A stretch of DNA of 64,000 nucleotides. Source: Haemonchus contortus. Taxonomy: Eukaryota; Nematoda; Chromadorea; Rhabditida; Trichostrongylidae. Within the stretch, counting starts at the first letter, position 1, and each line of letters opens with the position of its first letter. The position numbers and the translations under genes are program-made. Positions 34,009 to 45,369 of this stretch are shown here, one piece after another. The notes beneath the pieces are model-generated. The model did not search any database and had not been told where the DNA came from. It saw nothing but the letters and a program-made list of their open reading frames with translations. Location: assembly GCA_000469685.2 (NCBI GenBank), contig LS997567.1, positions 10,800,325 to 10,864,324 on the forward strand, read 5' to 3'.

Positions 34009-36375
34009 TTGAGCACAACACAACAACTGATGTGTTTCAAACGAGCCTCAAAAGTGCAAAAAGGTAGTCTGACAAAGCGAGGCATTATTAGCCATATGGG
34101 TTTGATATATGACCCTATCGGTCTAACAAAAACCCTGCTCGTCAAACTGAAGTCATTAATGGGAGAAATATATGAAACGGCCACAAAATGGAACGCCATC
34201 ATACTTTCCGACATGAGCCGCAGATGAAACAAGGCTTGCCTAGAGGCCGATAATGTACCGATCACAGTTACAAGATTCATCGTTGATTTCACACACACCG
34301 ACAAAACTGGACACTGTGCAACAATGCCTAAACCAACCAAAATAGCAATAGCATGTGCTTATCTACGAAACAACAATACATATGCCGTTTCCGGAACAAT
34401 CAGAGAGAAAACAAGGCTCACAGCAAAAAAGACCATTTAAACCATACCAGGACAGGAAATACTTATGATGTTGATTGGCATAACATTAGCCTAACATTGC
34501 AGAACAATTTAGGATTAAACATTGTTTCCATAAGCACACCTAGTGAAAGCGAAATAGCGCTAGCCTGGAATAAATCCACATGGAAAATGCCTCCATTCGC
34601 GACTAATCAAAAAAGAGCATTTCTGAAACAAAAACTCGATCGAAAAAGCAAAAATGACAATCGCTAATTTCCATTCCGATTACAACCCGCCGCACGTTGG
34701 GACGAGAGAACGCACAGTAAGCACAAGTGCAAACCACATAGGGTGAGAGGTCTTCGATTGCTCGCAAATGGCCACGAAAACTCCAGGGTATAAAGTATCG
34801 TAGATGTCGTCGAAAACGCCGGCAACGGCCCAACGTGCTCATTTCACTTCCTGTAGTATCGATTCCCAACGATCCATCACATTAATTCCATTTGGATCGG
34901 TGCGACTCGGATCACGAGCTACACACGAGTTTGACGGGAACCAGTGCTGATTGGCAAGGCTTTATCAAATGTTTGCATTAATGTAATCAACAGAGGTCAA
35001 GTTCTGTCACAACAGCCGCCTCTATATATTTCCCGGGGAAGCGAAAACCTGCTCAGACGATGTAGAGCTCGCAGAAGTTTATGTTGTTAGCCTCAGAACA
35101 CCGCTTTACAAGCATAGAAGAGCCTGTAAAAGCGCTTCATTTGCACATTTCAGTTAGAAAACGATATGATCCGATACGAAGGTATTTGAAATATCAATTT
35201 GCCTCGTGATAGCAGATCACCGATTGTAGCAGAGATAACATGCTCTCCTTAGCACGACAAAGGTATTGGATCCACATTCATCAAGAGTAATAAAAAATAC
35301 ATAGAAAGCTGCGTGGTCTCTAAACGGTGTCATAGTCACCCATTTGAAGCTCCTGAGATGCCACTTCTACTCAAAGAAAGAGGCAATACAAAAAGAACGG
35401 TGTTTAAACATGACACTAGCCGGGATCTCGAAGAGTTTTATTCAGGACTTGTCAAGAAGAGGCGTACCAAAATTAATTTTTAGAGACTGCGGAACGACTT
35501 TACGTTTGAGCAAGTAGTCGAGTACAGATGGCTACTCAGCGACGCCCCACAACTTTCCCTAAGGTGTAAAGGATTTGCAATGCTCTGAATGCAACATGGA
35601 CGGGAGACGCAATGGAAAGATTGCCACATTCGATTATCACGACACGAATGCGGACAAATTTTTTAGAAAGGTGGAACACAGAGTACCTCACAGCTTTACG
35701 TGACAGACGTGCAAAAAAAGATGGATGAGTCATCCCAGACACACCCTTAATTGAGAGAACTTGGAACGAGAATTCCTTTCTGAAAGAAAATAGTATTACA
35801 GCAAAATAAAGAACTCATCAAGAGTGAAAGAATGAGATTTGCAAAAATAGGGATGTTCTACATACTCTCCGAATTCGCTCTCGTGATAGAGCAGAGCAGA
35901 GGAAGACTCAGCAGAAGGGAGTGCAGTACAACATCAGTTGCAAAAAGAGAAAAACGATAAAATTCGTAGCGTAGCAGAACTGCAAAAATGTTGCAAGCTT
36001 CGCGTAGGAAACAGGAGAAAACCTAAAAAAAACTCGCGCGTACGAAGGTATACAAAAAAACGTAACACAGCTCGATTGAATGTCATTCCAACTCTAACAA
36101 ACATGGACACTACTCACAATCCTTCTATCAGCTATAGGCACAGGCTCGGCTAATAACAGCCTCGTGTGTGCATCAACAATTGTCGAAGATCAAATAGCAA
36201 GCTTCGAAGTGTGCTTCAATCAAGAATGCAGAACAATTATAAATTCATAAGAACTAGTTTTCGGGAACCAGCTTCTCTTTTGCACAAACTCGCAACTGTA
36301 TCAACTCGGATTATAAGAAGTAATTCTACTGAAACTATGGAATGCCCTCCTACCGCGTTTCTCAAAGACGTTAGT
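34009..36375 (+). pseudogene. BEL/Pao retrotransposon pol remnant
   Basis: The first block (34009-34227) has the segment 'TKRGIISHMGLIYDPIGL', the RT/RNase H junction typical of BEL/Pao pol. Next come RNase-H-like pieces: a 'FIVDFTHTDK' start (about 34275), 'IPGQEILMMLIG' (about 34443) and 'SESEIALAWNKS' with 'MPPFATNQ' (about 34543-34610). The integrase follows: a CVVSKRCHS zinc-finger half (about 35310) and 'PKLIFRDCGTTLRL' (about 35467), where the family has a DNGTTF-type Asp motif. A basic C-terminal stretch runs to 36375. Many stops and frameshifts occur, and a large part of the integrase core between 34670 and 35280 is not recognisable. Confidence 0.78.
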
Positions 36376-37270
36376 TAACACATTCGCGACGAGCGCATGT
36401 TCCGCGGATGCGACCCCCCACGGGCGTCTTCTTCGCTGCACCGGCCCATCCCAGAAAACGCGCAAACTCTGAACGATTACTAACTCACTTCAGCGCTCAA
36501 TTCCTTTATAGTGACGAGAAGCTGGAAGAGCCTACAGTGTAGAAGGATGTCCTCACTTTCAATGATGATGGAGAAGAATCGGATGATGACGCACAAGTAG
36601 GGACGTGTTTTGGATGAGGACAGCTGGTCGCCTGACGCGAATTTCTCTTCTTTTGATTCGAACAGGAACCTGTTACTGCAGGATTCGCTGACACTACTTG
36701 CAGTAACCTTTCGACTTCTGTATTTTTTTAAACGACGAGTTGCTTGATTTTGTTGTGCAGGAGACTAATAGGTACGGACTCACCAAGTCGGCCAAGATCA
36801 GGAAAACTGATGAAAGCAGTATGCAATTTTTGAACTGCGCTCCTATGTGAAAGCGGTGAAGATGCCAGCGTTTCCACTACTGGTCAACAAAGAAATCGTG
36901 AGCCGAAAACGTCTGTTAGTTAAGGGAAGGAAACTGTTATGGCTCGTACCAGAGTATAACTTCTAACTCACGCAGAGAAGAAGCTAAAAAATGTGTTACT
37001 AGAGTCTATACCAAGTTTCCGCGAAAAATTGTTTGTTTGTATTATGTCGTATCCTCCCCAGCCGACGGCCACCTGGACGAGGCCACCGTCAAGATGCGGA
37101 CGCTACACCGAGCACATATAAAATGAGTAAGCTGGCAACAACTGGGCTCCGTGCCTCGTCACGATCGTCCAGCGCCCATCGCATCGGCGGAAGCCGACTT
37201 GTTCTATTTCCCCCTGATCCCGTATTTAATGTAATTCAATACAATAATAGTAAAATATGTATGTGATCTA
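36376..37270 (+). mobile_element. Candidate 3' LTR/trailer of the BEL/Pao remnant
   Basis: Follows the pol remnant. The subregion 37049-37166 ('gacggccacctggacgagg', 'atgcggacgctacaccgagc', then ATATAAAA and 'ggcaacaactgggct') is repeated in the same orientation at 47965-48085. A shared block with a TATA-like box is what one expects of an LTR promoter, but no 5' partner or TG...CA ends are defined, so this is a suggestion. Confidence 0.35.
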
Positions 37271-38330
37271 CCGTGTCTGTTCCCTCTCTAAAATGAACTC
37301 ACATCATGCTATACTATCAGTTATAGCCATGATCATCTTAGAACCTTGTATGGAGATCCCAGTGAGATTTTTTGGGGATTATTTTGTTTCTCATGATAGA
37401 ATGAAAATTTCTAGTATACATTATTTCCTCCCCTAACGGTACCGCTAATTAAGTTTTTTTCAGATGTACACCCCACTACCCAACCCCCCCCCCTACCAAC
37501 CTTGCACCGCCCTATTTATTCAAATACGACTGTCCGACTGTATTCCTTTACTTAGGCAACAGATCAACATCGGACGAAGTGTATTCCACTACTCTGCAGC
37601 GGATCAACATCGGACAAGCCAGGACAAGGACAACGGATTCTGCGATGTCAGATAAGTCGACTAACTTTGAAGTATATATAGTTATGAAGAGGAAGTCCCC
37701 CGAACTGGCCCATCGATACGTTACAATTCTCTTCATTATTATTGATAGCGGTACAGTCAGACGTTCCGCTTTTAAATCTACGGGTAGAAATACTGTGTGC
37801 AACTAGAACACGATTTTTCTCGTCAAAATGGTGTGCATCCAGAGCACCTTTTGCAATAATTTCTTTAGAACCAGAACTACTAGTTCAATAAGGTCCTGGC
37901 GACGATCTCCCTTATATCACGGCGCACCCACATTTTCAACGTACAACCCATAGTTGGGTAAACGTAAAGTTTCATAATGCAGCTGATTATGACCGCCGAC
38001 TTTCAGTTTCAAACAAGCATAAGGCAACCATCCATTCATTGGTCATATCATGCCAGGCAGAACGCGTGAAGTGAAAGTGAAAGTGACAGTTAAAAGTTAA
38101 ATCCTAGATGATTTAAAGCTTCGTTGACTAGCCACATTAATGAAAGGAGAGTAGGCATTTTGGTGGAAGTACTCTTTTGAAATGAGAAGAAAACGAAAAA
38201 AACCTCATCCCAAATTCCATTACATATGATAAACTTTATTTCACATTTCCTACAGAAGCCAGACAATTACCGCTAATCATTGTTCTGTATGACCACGACC
38301 CTATATTTGAACTTCTGGTCTAGAAGCTAG
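37271..38330. other. No recognised gene
   Basis: Contains a short C-rich run near 37480 and a small direct repeat ('gatcaacatcgga' at 37563 and 37605). No coding or mobile-element signature was found. Confidence 0.35.
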
Positions 38331-38339
38331 TTCAGAAGA

Positions 38340-38408
38340 AGGGGAGACTAGTCCAGGATCGACTTTCTTCCAGTGGGGAGACTAGTCCAGGATCGACTTT
38401 CTTCCAAT
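38340..38408 (-). repeat. Tandem duplication, ~35-bp unit
   Basis: The unit 'ggggagactagtccaggatc' followed by 'gactttcttcca' is present twice in a row within the 3' trailer of the Penelope-like fragment. The copies are identical apart from the edges. Confidence 0.85.
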
Positions 38409-38469
38409 CTTGGCATGATATGTAGTAATGATAATCCTCTTTAAGCCTTTCAAGATTGAACAATTTATT

Positions 38470-38507
38470 AGGCCAACGTTTCGGCGGCATCGCCTTCGTC
38501 AGGGCCT
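38470..38507 (-). ncRNA. Hammerhead-ribozyme-like motif, complete core
   Basis: On the minus strand: stem I 5' strand AGGCC (38507-38503), CTGACGA (38502-38496), one A, stem II GGCG-ATGC-CGCC, GAAA (38482-38479), CGTT, and stem I 3' strand GGCCT (38474-38470), which is perfectly complementary to AGGCC. ACGU across the stem III position is self-complementary, as in dimer-acting hammerheads. U at 38475 is the expected cleavage nucleotide. TAATAAA follows. It lies about 220 bases after the end of the GIY-YIG frame on the same strand, i.e. in the element's terminal repeat. This is the best of the three candidates. Confidence 0.72.
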
Positions 38508-38724
38508 GAAGTAGTGCAAAGCATTGTGTGGCATACTCGCCCAAAAGCCTCAACAAAATTCCAACAAAAACCTCAAGTAGACCAGCAAAGCCCCAAAGGT
38601 ATTGATCGAAATGAGGCATGGATAACTCACCTTGGAGTCCGCCAATAAGACAGGAGGACGACCACCCTCGTAATAACTGTTGTTTAAAATAACCAGTAAC
38701 CCCTCCCACTGACCTCATCGTAGA

Positions 38725-39060
38725 TCAAAGATTACACAGGTCAAGGAAGGGTGCGAGTTCACGGGTTATGGCTACACACTCCTCCTTCCTGTTCATAAGA
38801 GGTTCTTTAGCGGTAATCCAAAACGCTTCCAGGGTCTTGCGCACCGCGATCTCGGTTTCAAGCGCCAATATGGACATGGAAACGTGGAAGGATAAACCTG
38901 CGTGGAATGAAACACGATGGGCTCCTAGCGGGGTATGCATTCTTGATCCAGCCAGCCCACTTAGATGTTCTTTAACTCGAACGCACAAAGGGCGACCCAT
39001 CAGATGCATCTGTTCGATTCTGCCCCAGTAATAGGAGGTTAAAAATGATGGAGTAGACCC
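38725..39060 (-). pseudogene. Penelope-like GIY-YIG endonuclease, C-terminal fragment
   Basis: The minus-strand frame reads into 'GRPLCVRVKEHLSG', 'LGAHR' and 'KTLEAFWITAKEPLMNRKEECVAITRELAP', ending with a stop at 38725. These are the conserved arginine, glutamate and C-terminal blocks of the Penelope GIY-YIG domain. The glycine-rich YIG part is altered ('YYWGRIEQMHLMG'), and the cysteine pair is not preserved upstream. The reverse transcriptase is missing. The same family is represented at 63462-64000, and both differ from the element in the palindrome. Confidence 0.85.
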
Positions 39061-39540
39061 AGTTACTCTCTTGCATTCAAAGATAAATTGAATGGGATTA
39101 TTAACCTTGCGGTGGTCTTGAAAGTAATTTTGATGAAGAAGTTCAAGGCAAGCTGAAAAATATTTTTATGGCTTGTGACAGCACATTTCAATGCCCATGC
39201 CTGCCACCAGGCAACATCCTACTATCCCCTAAATTAATGCAATGTATCACAAGTAACCTACGGCAGAAAGTGTAATATTGCAGTGGATCACGAGCCGTAT
39301 TACAACGAAGGTCTGACCTCGCAGCATGTCCAGCTTCAATCGCACCAAGTTGTGCTACTTATAGCGCCTTGAAACTTCGACACCTGTGTGAGCCTCTTTT
39401 CATTAAGCCGCTAACAGGGTATCTTCTCTTTTTCTTTTCCATACTTATAGGGCTGATCTAGAGGATCACTTCATTTTGCTTTTCGAAATCCAAAATCCCG
39501 ATAGCCCAACGACACCAACCATCCAAGAGCCAATAAGATA
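39061..39540. other. No recognised feature
   Basis: About 480 bases between the Penelope fragment and the mariner-type terminus. No repeat match and no coding signature was found. Confidence 0.35.
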
Positions 39541-39544
39541 CACA

Positions 39545-39665
39545 GTAGCGCTCAAAAGTCTTCGGTGAAATGCTAATTCACTTGTTCTTTTCAGTGGTAA
39601 CTTCTTTCCTACTGAGTCTAATCATGCGAAATTTCAATATGTGTAGCATGGGTATGTTGTGAATA
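39545..39665 (+). mobile_element. Left terminus of a mariner-like element
   Basis: The first ~120 bases from 'cagtagcgctcaaaagtctt' match the left end of the intact MITE at 42860 nearly base for base ('taacttctt', 'tctactg', 'catgcgaaatttc'). It is preceded by 'ataca' rather than a clean TA. A matching right end is not visible, so the relation to the transposase relic at 40.5 kb is possible but unproven. Confidence 0.65.
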
Positions 39666-39679
39666 CTTACTGTGAATAC

Positions 39680-40118
39680 TTAATGTGTGCATATGTGTAT
39701 GTGTATGTGACTATGTGAATGTGGGTACATGTGTGTATGTGTACACGCGTGTAGTGTGTTACATGTGTGCACGTGTGCAAGTGTTTATGTGTATGCGAAC
39801 ATATGTGTGTGCTTATGTATGTGTGTACATGTTTCTAAGTGAATATGTAAATGTGTGTCCATGTATGTAGTGTACACGTAAGAATGTGTTGTGTGTATGT
39901 GAAGTACGTGTGTATGTGTTCATGGTGTATATGTGCATGAATTTATGTGAATGTGAATGTATGTGTGTGTGCATGTGTGTATGTGGTGAATGTGTACACG
40001 TGTGTATGTGTGTTGTATGCATGTGCTTGTGTTTGTGTGTACGTGTGCATATATGCATGTTATGTGTGTGTGAATAAGTGCGTGTGTACATGTGTTCATG
40101 TGGTGTTTGTGTACACAA
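39680..40118 (+). repeat. Degenerate TG/TATG-rich simple repeat
   Basis: About 440 bases of TGTGTATG-like units with 'gtacacg' and 'catgtg' interruptions. All frames on both strands (Cys/Val-rich, His/Thr-rich) are repeat by-products. It expands directly from inside or beside the mariner terminus at 39545, where 'gtgaatactta' is already duplicated. Confidence 0.9.
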
Positions 40119-40489
40119 CACTGATAACAGGATGGCAACTGCGGCGATAGAAGAGGCCTAGAAAACAAGATCCACTCACCAATTGAGTCCTAACGCTTTT
40201 CTTATTCACGTTTTTGCTTTGACTGTTTGATGTGCTCAATTCGACAAGATATGCCTCCATGTCAATGAAGAATTTTAAGCCCGATAGAACATCTAAATAC
40301 TCCAACTAGTTGTCAGAAGTCACCAGAATCGTGGCTAGGCTTTTCACGCGGTACCTGTCGGAGTGCAAAGTGCCACGACGAGGAAAACTAGCGAGACTGT
40401 ATTGCTATATAAGAAGAGAGATCCCGACGACATTGGCAACTACTGCCCAATCTGCCGGTTGAAAGCGTGGGAACTGTGCAAGGAGCATC

Positions 40490-41600
40490 ACAAGTTATTT
40501 GATTGACCATCCGTCTGAGCAGTCGCTACGAAAGTTTCTGCGCATCGACCCACCATCGAGAAGTTGCTCGATGAAGGTTTTAGGAATTGTGACGTCGCGA
40601 AGCGGCTTGGTCTTCCTTCTTCTACCATTCGAAATGCCTCTGCTGCTCTCAGGATTCGAGGATTGGCCTCTAAGATGCCAAAAATGGTCGACCAAAAGCA
40701 GTGAACACACTAAGGATTCGTGTCATCATTGGGACGCGGATCACCCGCAACGATGGAGTCAGCATGAATCGGATTGCTACTGACCTTAGCATCAGCCGTC
40801 TAGCAGTCCAGAAAATTGTGAAACGCGATCTCAAGCTGAACACTTATGGGCGCTGTCCAGGACGATGAGGACGGTTTCTTTCGAAACAGTCCAAACGAAG
40901 TCAGCTGCTAAAATGCAAAAGCTTCTTAGAGAGCTCGGGAGGCGCCGCATTTCTGGAGTGATCTGGACTAATGAGAAAATTTTCACGGTAGAGCACTGTT
41001 CAAACCGTCAAAAACAGACTGCTATTGTCAAAAGCTGACAGCAGGTTCCTGAAAAGTCTTGTGCATAGCAGACGATCTTTCGATAGATATTATAATGGTT
41101 TGGGCCAGGAAGACAGTAAGTAAAGCACCAACGATTGTCATCGACAGGAATGTGAAAATCAACTCCGACGTCTAATGGAAGGTAGTTTAATGGACACGCT
41201 GTTACGCTGGGTCACTTAACACTTTGGAAACCGATCGCTTGTAATTCAGCAAGATTGAGCGCGTCTCTTCGCATGCTTCAGAGTCGACGAAAGCCGTACT
41301 GGACGCGCACTTCCCTTGGTACAGGAGCAAGGATACCTGACCTTCCTCTTCGCCACACCACAATCCAATGGTCTCCTCGTTGTTGAAGTGTTTGGACAGC
41401 AAACCGCAGGATGCTCCTCCCGTTCATTGGATGCTCTGAAGTTGGCGCTTCAGAAGACGGAGGACGACATCGACGTCGACTACCTGCGGCGCAACGTTGA
41501 TTAGTCTAACGCCTAGAGGCCTGTAAAGAGCGAAAGGATCGAACTTCGAACACCTTCTGCCTGAGAGATCATGTAGCTCTACTGTATTCCTCAATAAAGT
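40490..41600 (+). pseudogene. Mariner-family transposase, heavily mutated
   Basis: The N-terminal helix-turn-helix region reads 'TIEKLLDEGFRNCDVAKRLGL' in pieces and 'STIRNASAALRIRG' (about 40540-40665), then 'IATDLSISRLAVQKIVKRDL' in pieces (about 40762-40840). The catalytic region has 'GVIWTNEKIFTVE' (about 40957), where the first catalytic Asp of the usual WTDEK is replaced by Asn. 'SLVIQQD' (about 41233) carries the second Asp. The third block is degraded to 'ATPQSNGLLV', where the family has SPDLNP. Stops at several points and frame changes confirm inactivity. Inverted repeats for this copy are not identified with certainty. Confidence 0.8.
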
Positions 41601-41854
41601 TCATTTGTCTCCTTAGTCCTTATCTCCGAAGTTAGGCTTGCAAATATGATGCCCTACTTTGATTTTAAGTCACACTGTGTACGTATGCTTCGTGGGCTCT
41701 ACATCAACTTCGCGACCAGGATTACGACATTTCATAAGGAAGATTTCATTGTCAGCGTCATCTGAGGAGCTCGGCAGGTTGGTATCATTTCCTCCACACA
41801 GCCGCTATGAGAAAGGGATTGGTACCTGATGCCCCCTTCACGCTGAACGTCACG

Positions 41855-42290
41855 AAAATCTCAATGCTCTAGTTATATGTATCTAAGTCGGGAAGTCAGT
41901 ATGTTGTACGATCTAGCTCCGGTGCTGAGCAGAAGGAAACGCGCCGCTCGGGGAGCATTCAGGAATATCGAGAGAGTAGTGGAGAAGACAAAGAATATCC
42001 GGCTACGTGCTCAGAGATTTGGACTTTACAATAGCAGAATGAGCATCTAGTCAGCGCCACTCAACACGCTTTGAAAGGGACGGTGCTGGAATTCCCCTAT
42101 ACACGCAAGTGCAGAAGGAAATCCGGAGTTCCGAGCTCCATCAGCGAACGAAGATCAGGGATGGCGTTGCGTACGCCTGGAAATCGAGATCAGGTGTGCC
42201 GGTCAACTAATGCTATATCGTAATGGCCTTTGCACCAAGCCGAGGTGGTTACTTCTGACCATCTCCCTGACGGCCGTCCCGGTTTTCGTT
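41855..42290 (+). pseudogene. RTE-type LINE fragment, 3' end of the RT polyprotein
   Basis: From about 41876 the frame reads 'LSREVSMLYDLAPVLSRRKR' and continues with 'FRNIERVVEKTKNIRLRAQRF', the conserved 'YLGRE...L..EL.RRRRAAW..F' region downstream of the RT core in RTE-group LINEs. A second block 'SELHQRTKIRDGVAYAWKSR' follows in another frame near 42130. The catalytic RT domain itself is not present, so only the extreme C-terminal part remains. Confidence 0.75.
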
Positions 42291-42799
42291 TGGCATAATA
42301 CGTTCAAATTAGTGATAAAAGCGGTAGGATCGGAACAGTGGTGCTAGGTGGCAAAGGTGCGCTCCTTCCAGGGGGCGGAGCGCGCACGAAATGAGTGTTC
42401 AGCAGAGAATTCATAATTGCTGTTCCCAAATCTAAACCTAGGACGGCAGGAAGGGAACACTGGGGGCAGGAATGATCTCTGCCGTCCACCTGGCCAAAGC
42501 GTGCGGTAAATCCGTTACCCGAGTTAAAATGCGCAGTCAATTTCAAATAGGTAGGGAATCAGATAAGCCACTTGAATACACACGACTTAGGCTGCACTTA
42601 GCTCATGGCGGGCAGGGGTGCATGAACACGTGCACATGTATTTGACCAAAAATCGAAACCCTGTTCTTTCGGACCTAGACCGTATGAAAATTTGGAAAAA
42701 AAAGTTTAGGCGGCAAAAAGAGTCCGGCTCACTTACGGCAGGCTGTAGAAACTGATTAATCTGGGCACTGCATCCGAATAGGCGGAACCTTCTCAACAC
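42291..42799. other. No recognised feature
   Basis: About 500 bases with a GC-box-like phrase ('gggggcggagcgcgc' near 42370) but no clear membership in the GC-box family. Confidence 0.35.
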
Positions 42800-42859
42800 C
42801 TGACATGGGAGGGATAATTGGTCGCCGTTGTTATCCAAGATGAGATGCGTACCGACGTA
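42800..42859 (+). repeat. Foldback-element arm fragment
   Basis: 'gggagggataattggtcgc' followed by 'atccaagatgagatgcgtacc' matches the outer 60 bases of the foldback arms at 43505 and 50331. It is interrupted at its right end by the mariner MITE at 42860, and the rest of the arm is not found after the MITE. Confidence 0.7.
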
Positions 42860-43384
42860 CAGTAGCGCTCAAAAGTCTTCGGTGGAATGGTTCTTCAGCC
42901 GTACTTTTCAGTCGTAACTTCTTTTCTACTGGATCTAGTCATGCGAAATTTCTATATTTGGAGCGTGGGTGTATTGTGAATATTTATAACTATTAACCTG
43001 CAATCTGATCATGTTCCAGATATACTAAAGAACTTGAACTCGGAATCAACTGAAAATACAGATGATGGTCCTTCTAGAGCCTATTCCTTTTTGCCATGTC
43101 TGAAGTGTACGAGCGCTAATACCGAATTTAGTAGAGGAGAAAAACGTACATAAGGTGCGAATAACTGCAGACGTCAATAACTTTGCCTATGGCGAAGTCT
43201 TCTACCGCATCAAACCCTTGCTCTTTGTTATGTGGATATTGCTGTTCCCAGTCAATTAGTGCTGGGTAGGTTGGAATATGCTCTAGTTAAACATATCCAA
43301 ATTTCACGCGATTCGGTCGACTAAGAAAAAAGTTATGAACGAAAAAGGTCAAAGCGTTTGACCGAAGACTCCTGAGTGCTACTG
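42860..43384 (+). mobile_element. Intact-looking mariner MITE, 525 bp
   Basis: Terminal inverted repeats 'cagtagcgctcaaaagtctt'+cggt on the left and accg+'aagactcctgagtgctactg' on the right pair over 24 bases with few mismatches. They are flanked by TA on both sides (42858-42859, 43385-43386), the Tc1/mariner target duplication. No transposase frame is inside, so it is non-autonomous. Its left 100 bases match 39545-39665. Confidence 0.9.
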
Positions 43385-43504
43385 TAGATACCCTATTTCA
43401 TAGTAACATACTTTTTAGATAGTAATCCACGCCCTCACAGCCGAATTATCGACACATTATCCTCTCCAGAAACACTTTTTTGATTCTCGGCCGCAATCAG
43501 CAGT

Positions 43505-45355
43505 CTAACAAGGGAAGGATACTTGGTCGCAGTGGTCATTCAAGATGAGAGAAATACCGCCGTAGGCCATACTACCGCAATGAACGGATCACCGAGCCGA
43601 GCAAACCCCTTACCTGTGCAATGGTGGCTTAGCGGCTAGTGTGGTGGACCGGTAGGCATGACATCAAGGTGCCTCCTTGGTGCATGCACTCGTTTTGCTT
43701 CTCCATAAAATGTGTCCTAATGCTTGCAAAACGTTTTGGACTCAATACTAACCATCTACAGAGCTATCTTTCATTTTAAGATTCCGGGGAATAGTAAAGC
43801 AATAATTTTTTTACCTTAACTGACCGAATATATACGCCTCTCTTCCCCGAACAGCCAGAATGTTCCGAAATCTTCGGTAGCTTGCTGCACTTACTGTAGA
43901 CGGCGGTCGAATGACTCATCCACAGCACTCTTTGGGAGGGATACGGTCCATACATTCTACTAATACTGTCCGCGCATTCGAAGCGGTGGTACAGGTCAAC
44001 TGGCATTGTTGAGGAAATATTATAGACTAATAGTTTATCGCTTTTGCGTGCACGTATGGTTATCCACTAATTCTTGAAGTGAACGTCTGTTCAAGAAGCC
44101 CTTCCATGAGATAAACGTGATGATGCAGTGGGACATGATACCACGGCTGCACTCAATACCCTGCATCCGCCCACGGCTTGCTTTAAAATTGCCCCCATGG
44201 GTCTTCATTGTTGATTTCAGACGTCATCCAGTTGAAATGACTGTCGTGCGAAGAGATCCCTACATTAATTTCATGTTAAAACCTTCCAACTTATCCGCTA
44301 ATCTCCGGTCCTCTTGTTCGCACCTGATAGTGTCAAGGTAGGCTGATTTGAAAGCTCATGGCCTCTCGCCCCTAATTTCAGTAGACGGCACTTGGCGTGA
44401 TGATAAAAAGCGTGTTTCTCATGTACGACGATATGCGTCTGCTTTTGACACTCGAAATGTAGAAGACTATGGACTCTTCTACTCCCGTCTTCTCTATGAC
44501 CGCCATAAAATTGGAGCTCATGGGCCGGTTCACAAAGTTGTAGGTTACGCTTTCCAAACCTCACTTTCCAACAAACGAACGAGGTTTCTTTCGCGAAGTT
44601 ACGGATCCATCGTCGCTGTCATTATCAGGCGATCGCAAAGGACCATTGTGATCGCCTTTCACGGACTCGACTTCCTCGTAGTGGATAACATAAGAGTAGT
44701 GCGGTTCAGAAGCTCTTTATTACCGCCTCTTCCTAGATGGCGCCCACTTTACGCTGCAAGAACGAAAATCCTCCATCAAATGCGATGGCACCACTTTTGG
44801 CCAGAATATTTAGCTGGTAACATGCTGGAGAGCGTTTGACCCGATGAATCATTTGCAACCAACCTCTTTGACCTCTAAAGCTCATTTCCAGCGATTGTTC
44901 AGAATCCCTCTTGCGTTCGAGTGAGCTCCAACCTTACTGGGCCGATGAAGGGCAAAAAAATTCCCTGTAATACCTTCCACTGTTCCTTAAATGTGAGATA
45001 GCTCCGTGGATGGTCAATATTGGATCCAAAAAACGTTTTGCAAGCGTTTAGTATACATTTTATGGAGAAGCAAAACAAGCGCATGCATCAAGTATTCTAA
45101 CCTTGATTTCATGACCACCTGTCCCACCCACCACACTACCCGCTAGGCCACCGTTGCACAGGTAAGGCTTCTGCTCTGCTGGGTGATCCGTTCAGTGCAG
45201 GTTATAACAGAGAGGAGAGCTGGTCTCGCAACTTTGTTCCCAGAATCGTTCCGCCGATTTGGAACACAGATTTGAGATCAGCGTTGGGAACCACCTACGG
45301 GGGTATACATTTCCTCTTGAATGGCCATCGCGACCTAGTATCCTTCCCTTGTAAG
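43505..45355. mobile_element. Foldback element A (long inverted arms with tRNA-like part), 1.85 kb
   Basis: The ends are ctaacaagggaagg and its complement (cccttgtaag). The left arm (43505-43760, more decayed) and right arm (about 44890-45355) are inverted copies. The arms carry a tRNA-like segment at 43620-43690 and, inverted, 45065-45150. The interior (44100-44890) matches 50750-51600 of element B. The longest frame in the interior, 163 codons from 44348, is not maintained in copy B, so I do not call it a gene. No transposase is recognised and no target-site duplication is evident. Confidence 0.75.
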
Positions 45356-45369
45356 ATGACCATAATATC

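Noticed and set aside
39685..40168. Open frames on both strands, up to about 100 codons
   Set aside because: Same cause: TG/TATG simple repeat.
44348..44839. 163-codon open frame as a gene
   Set aside because: It lies inside a foldback element; the matching region of the second copy (51.0-51.5 kb) does not preserve the frame, and antisense frames are as well conserved.
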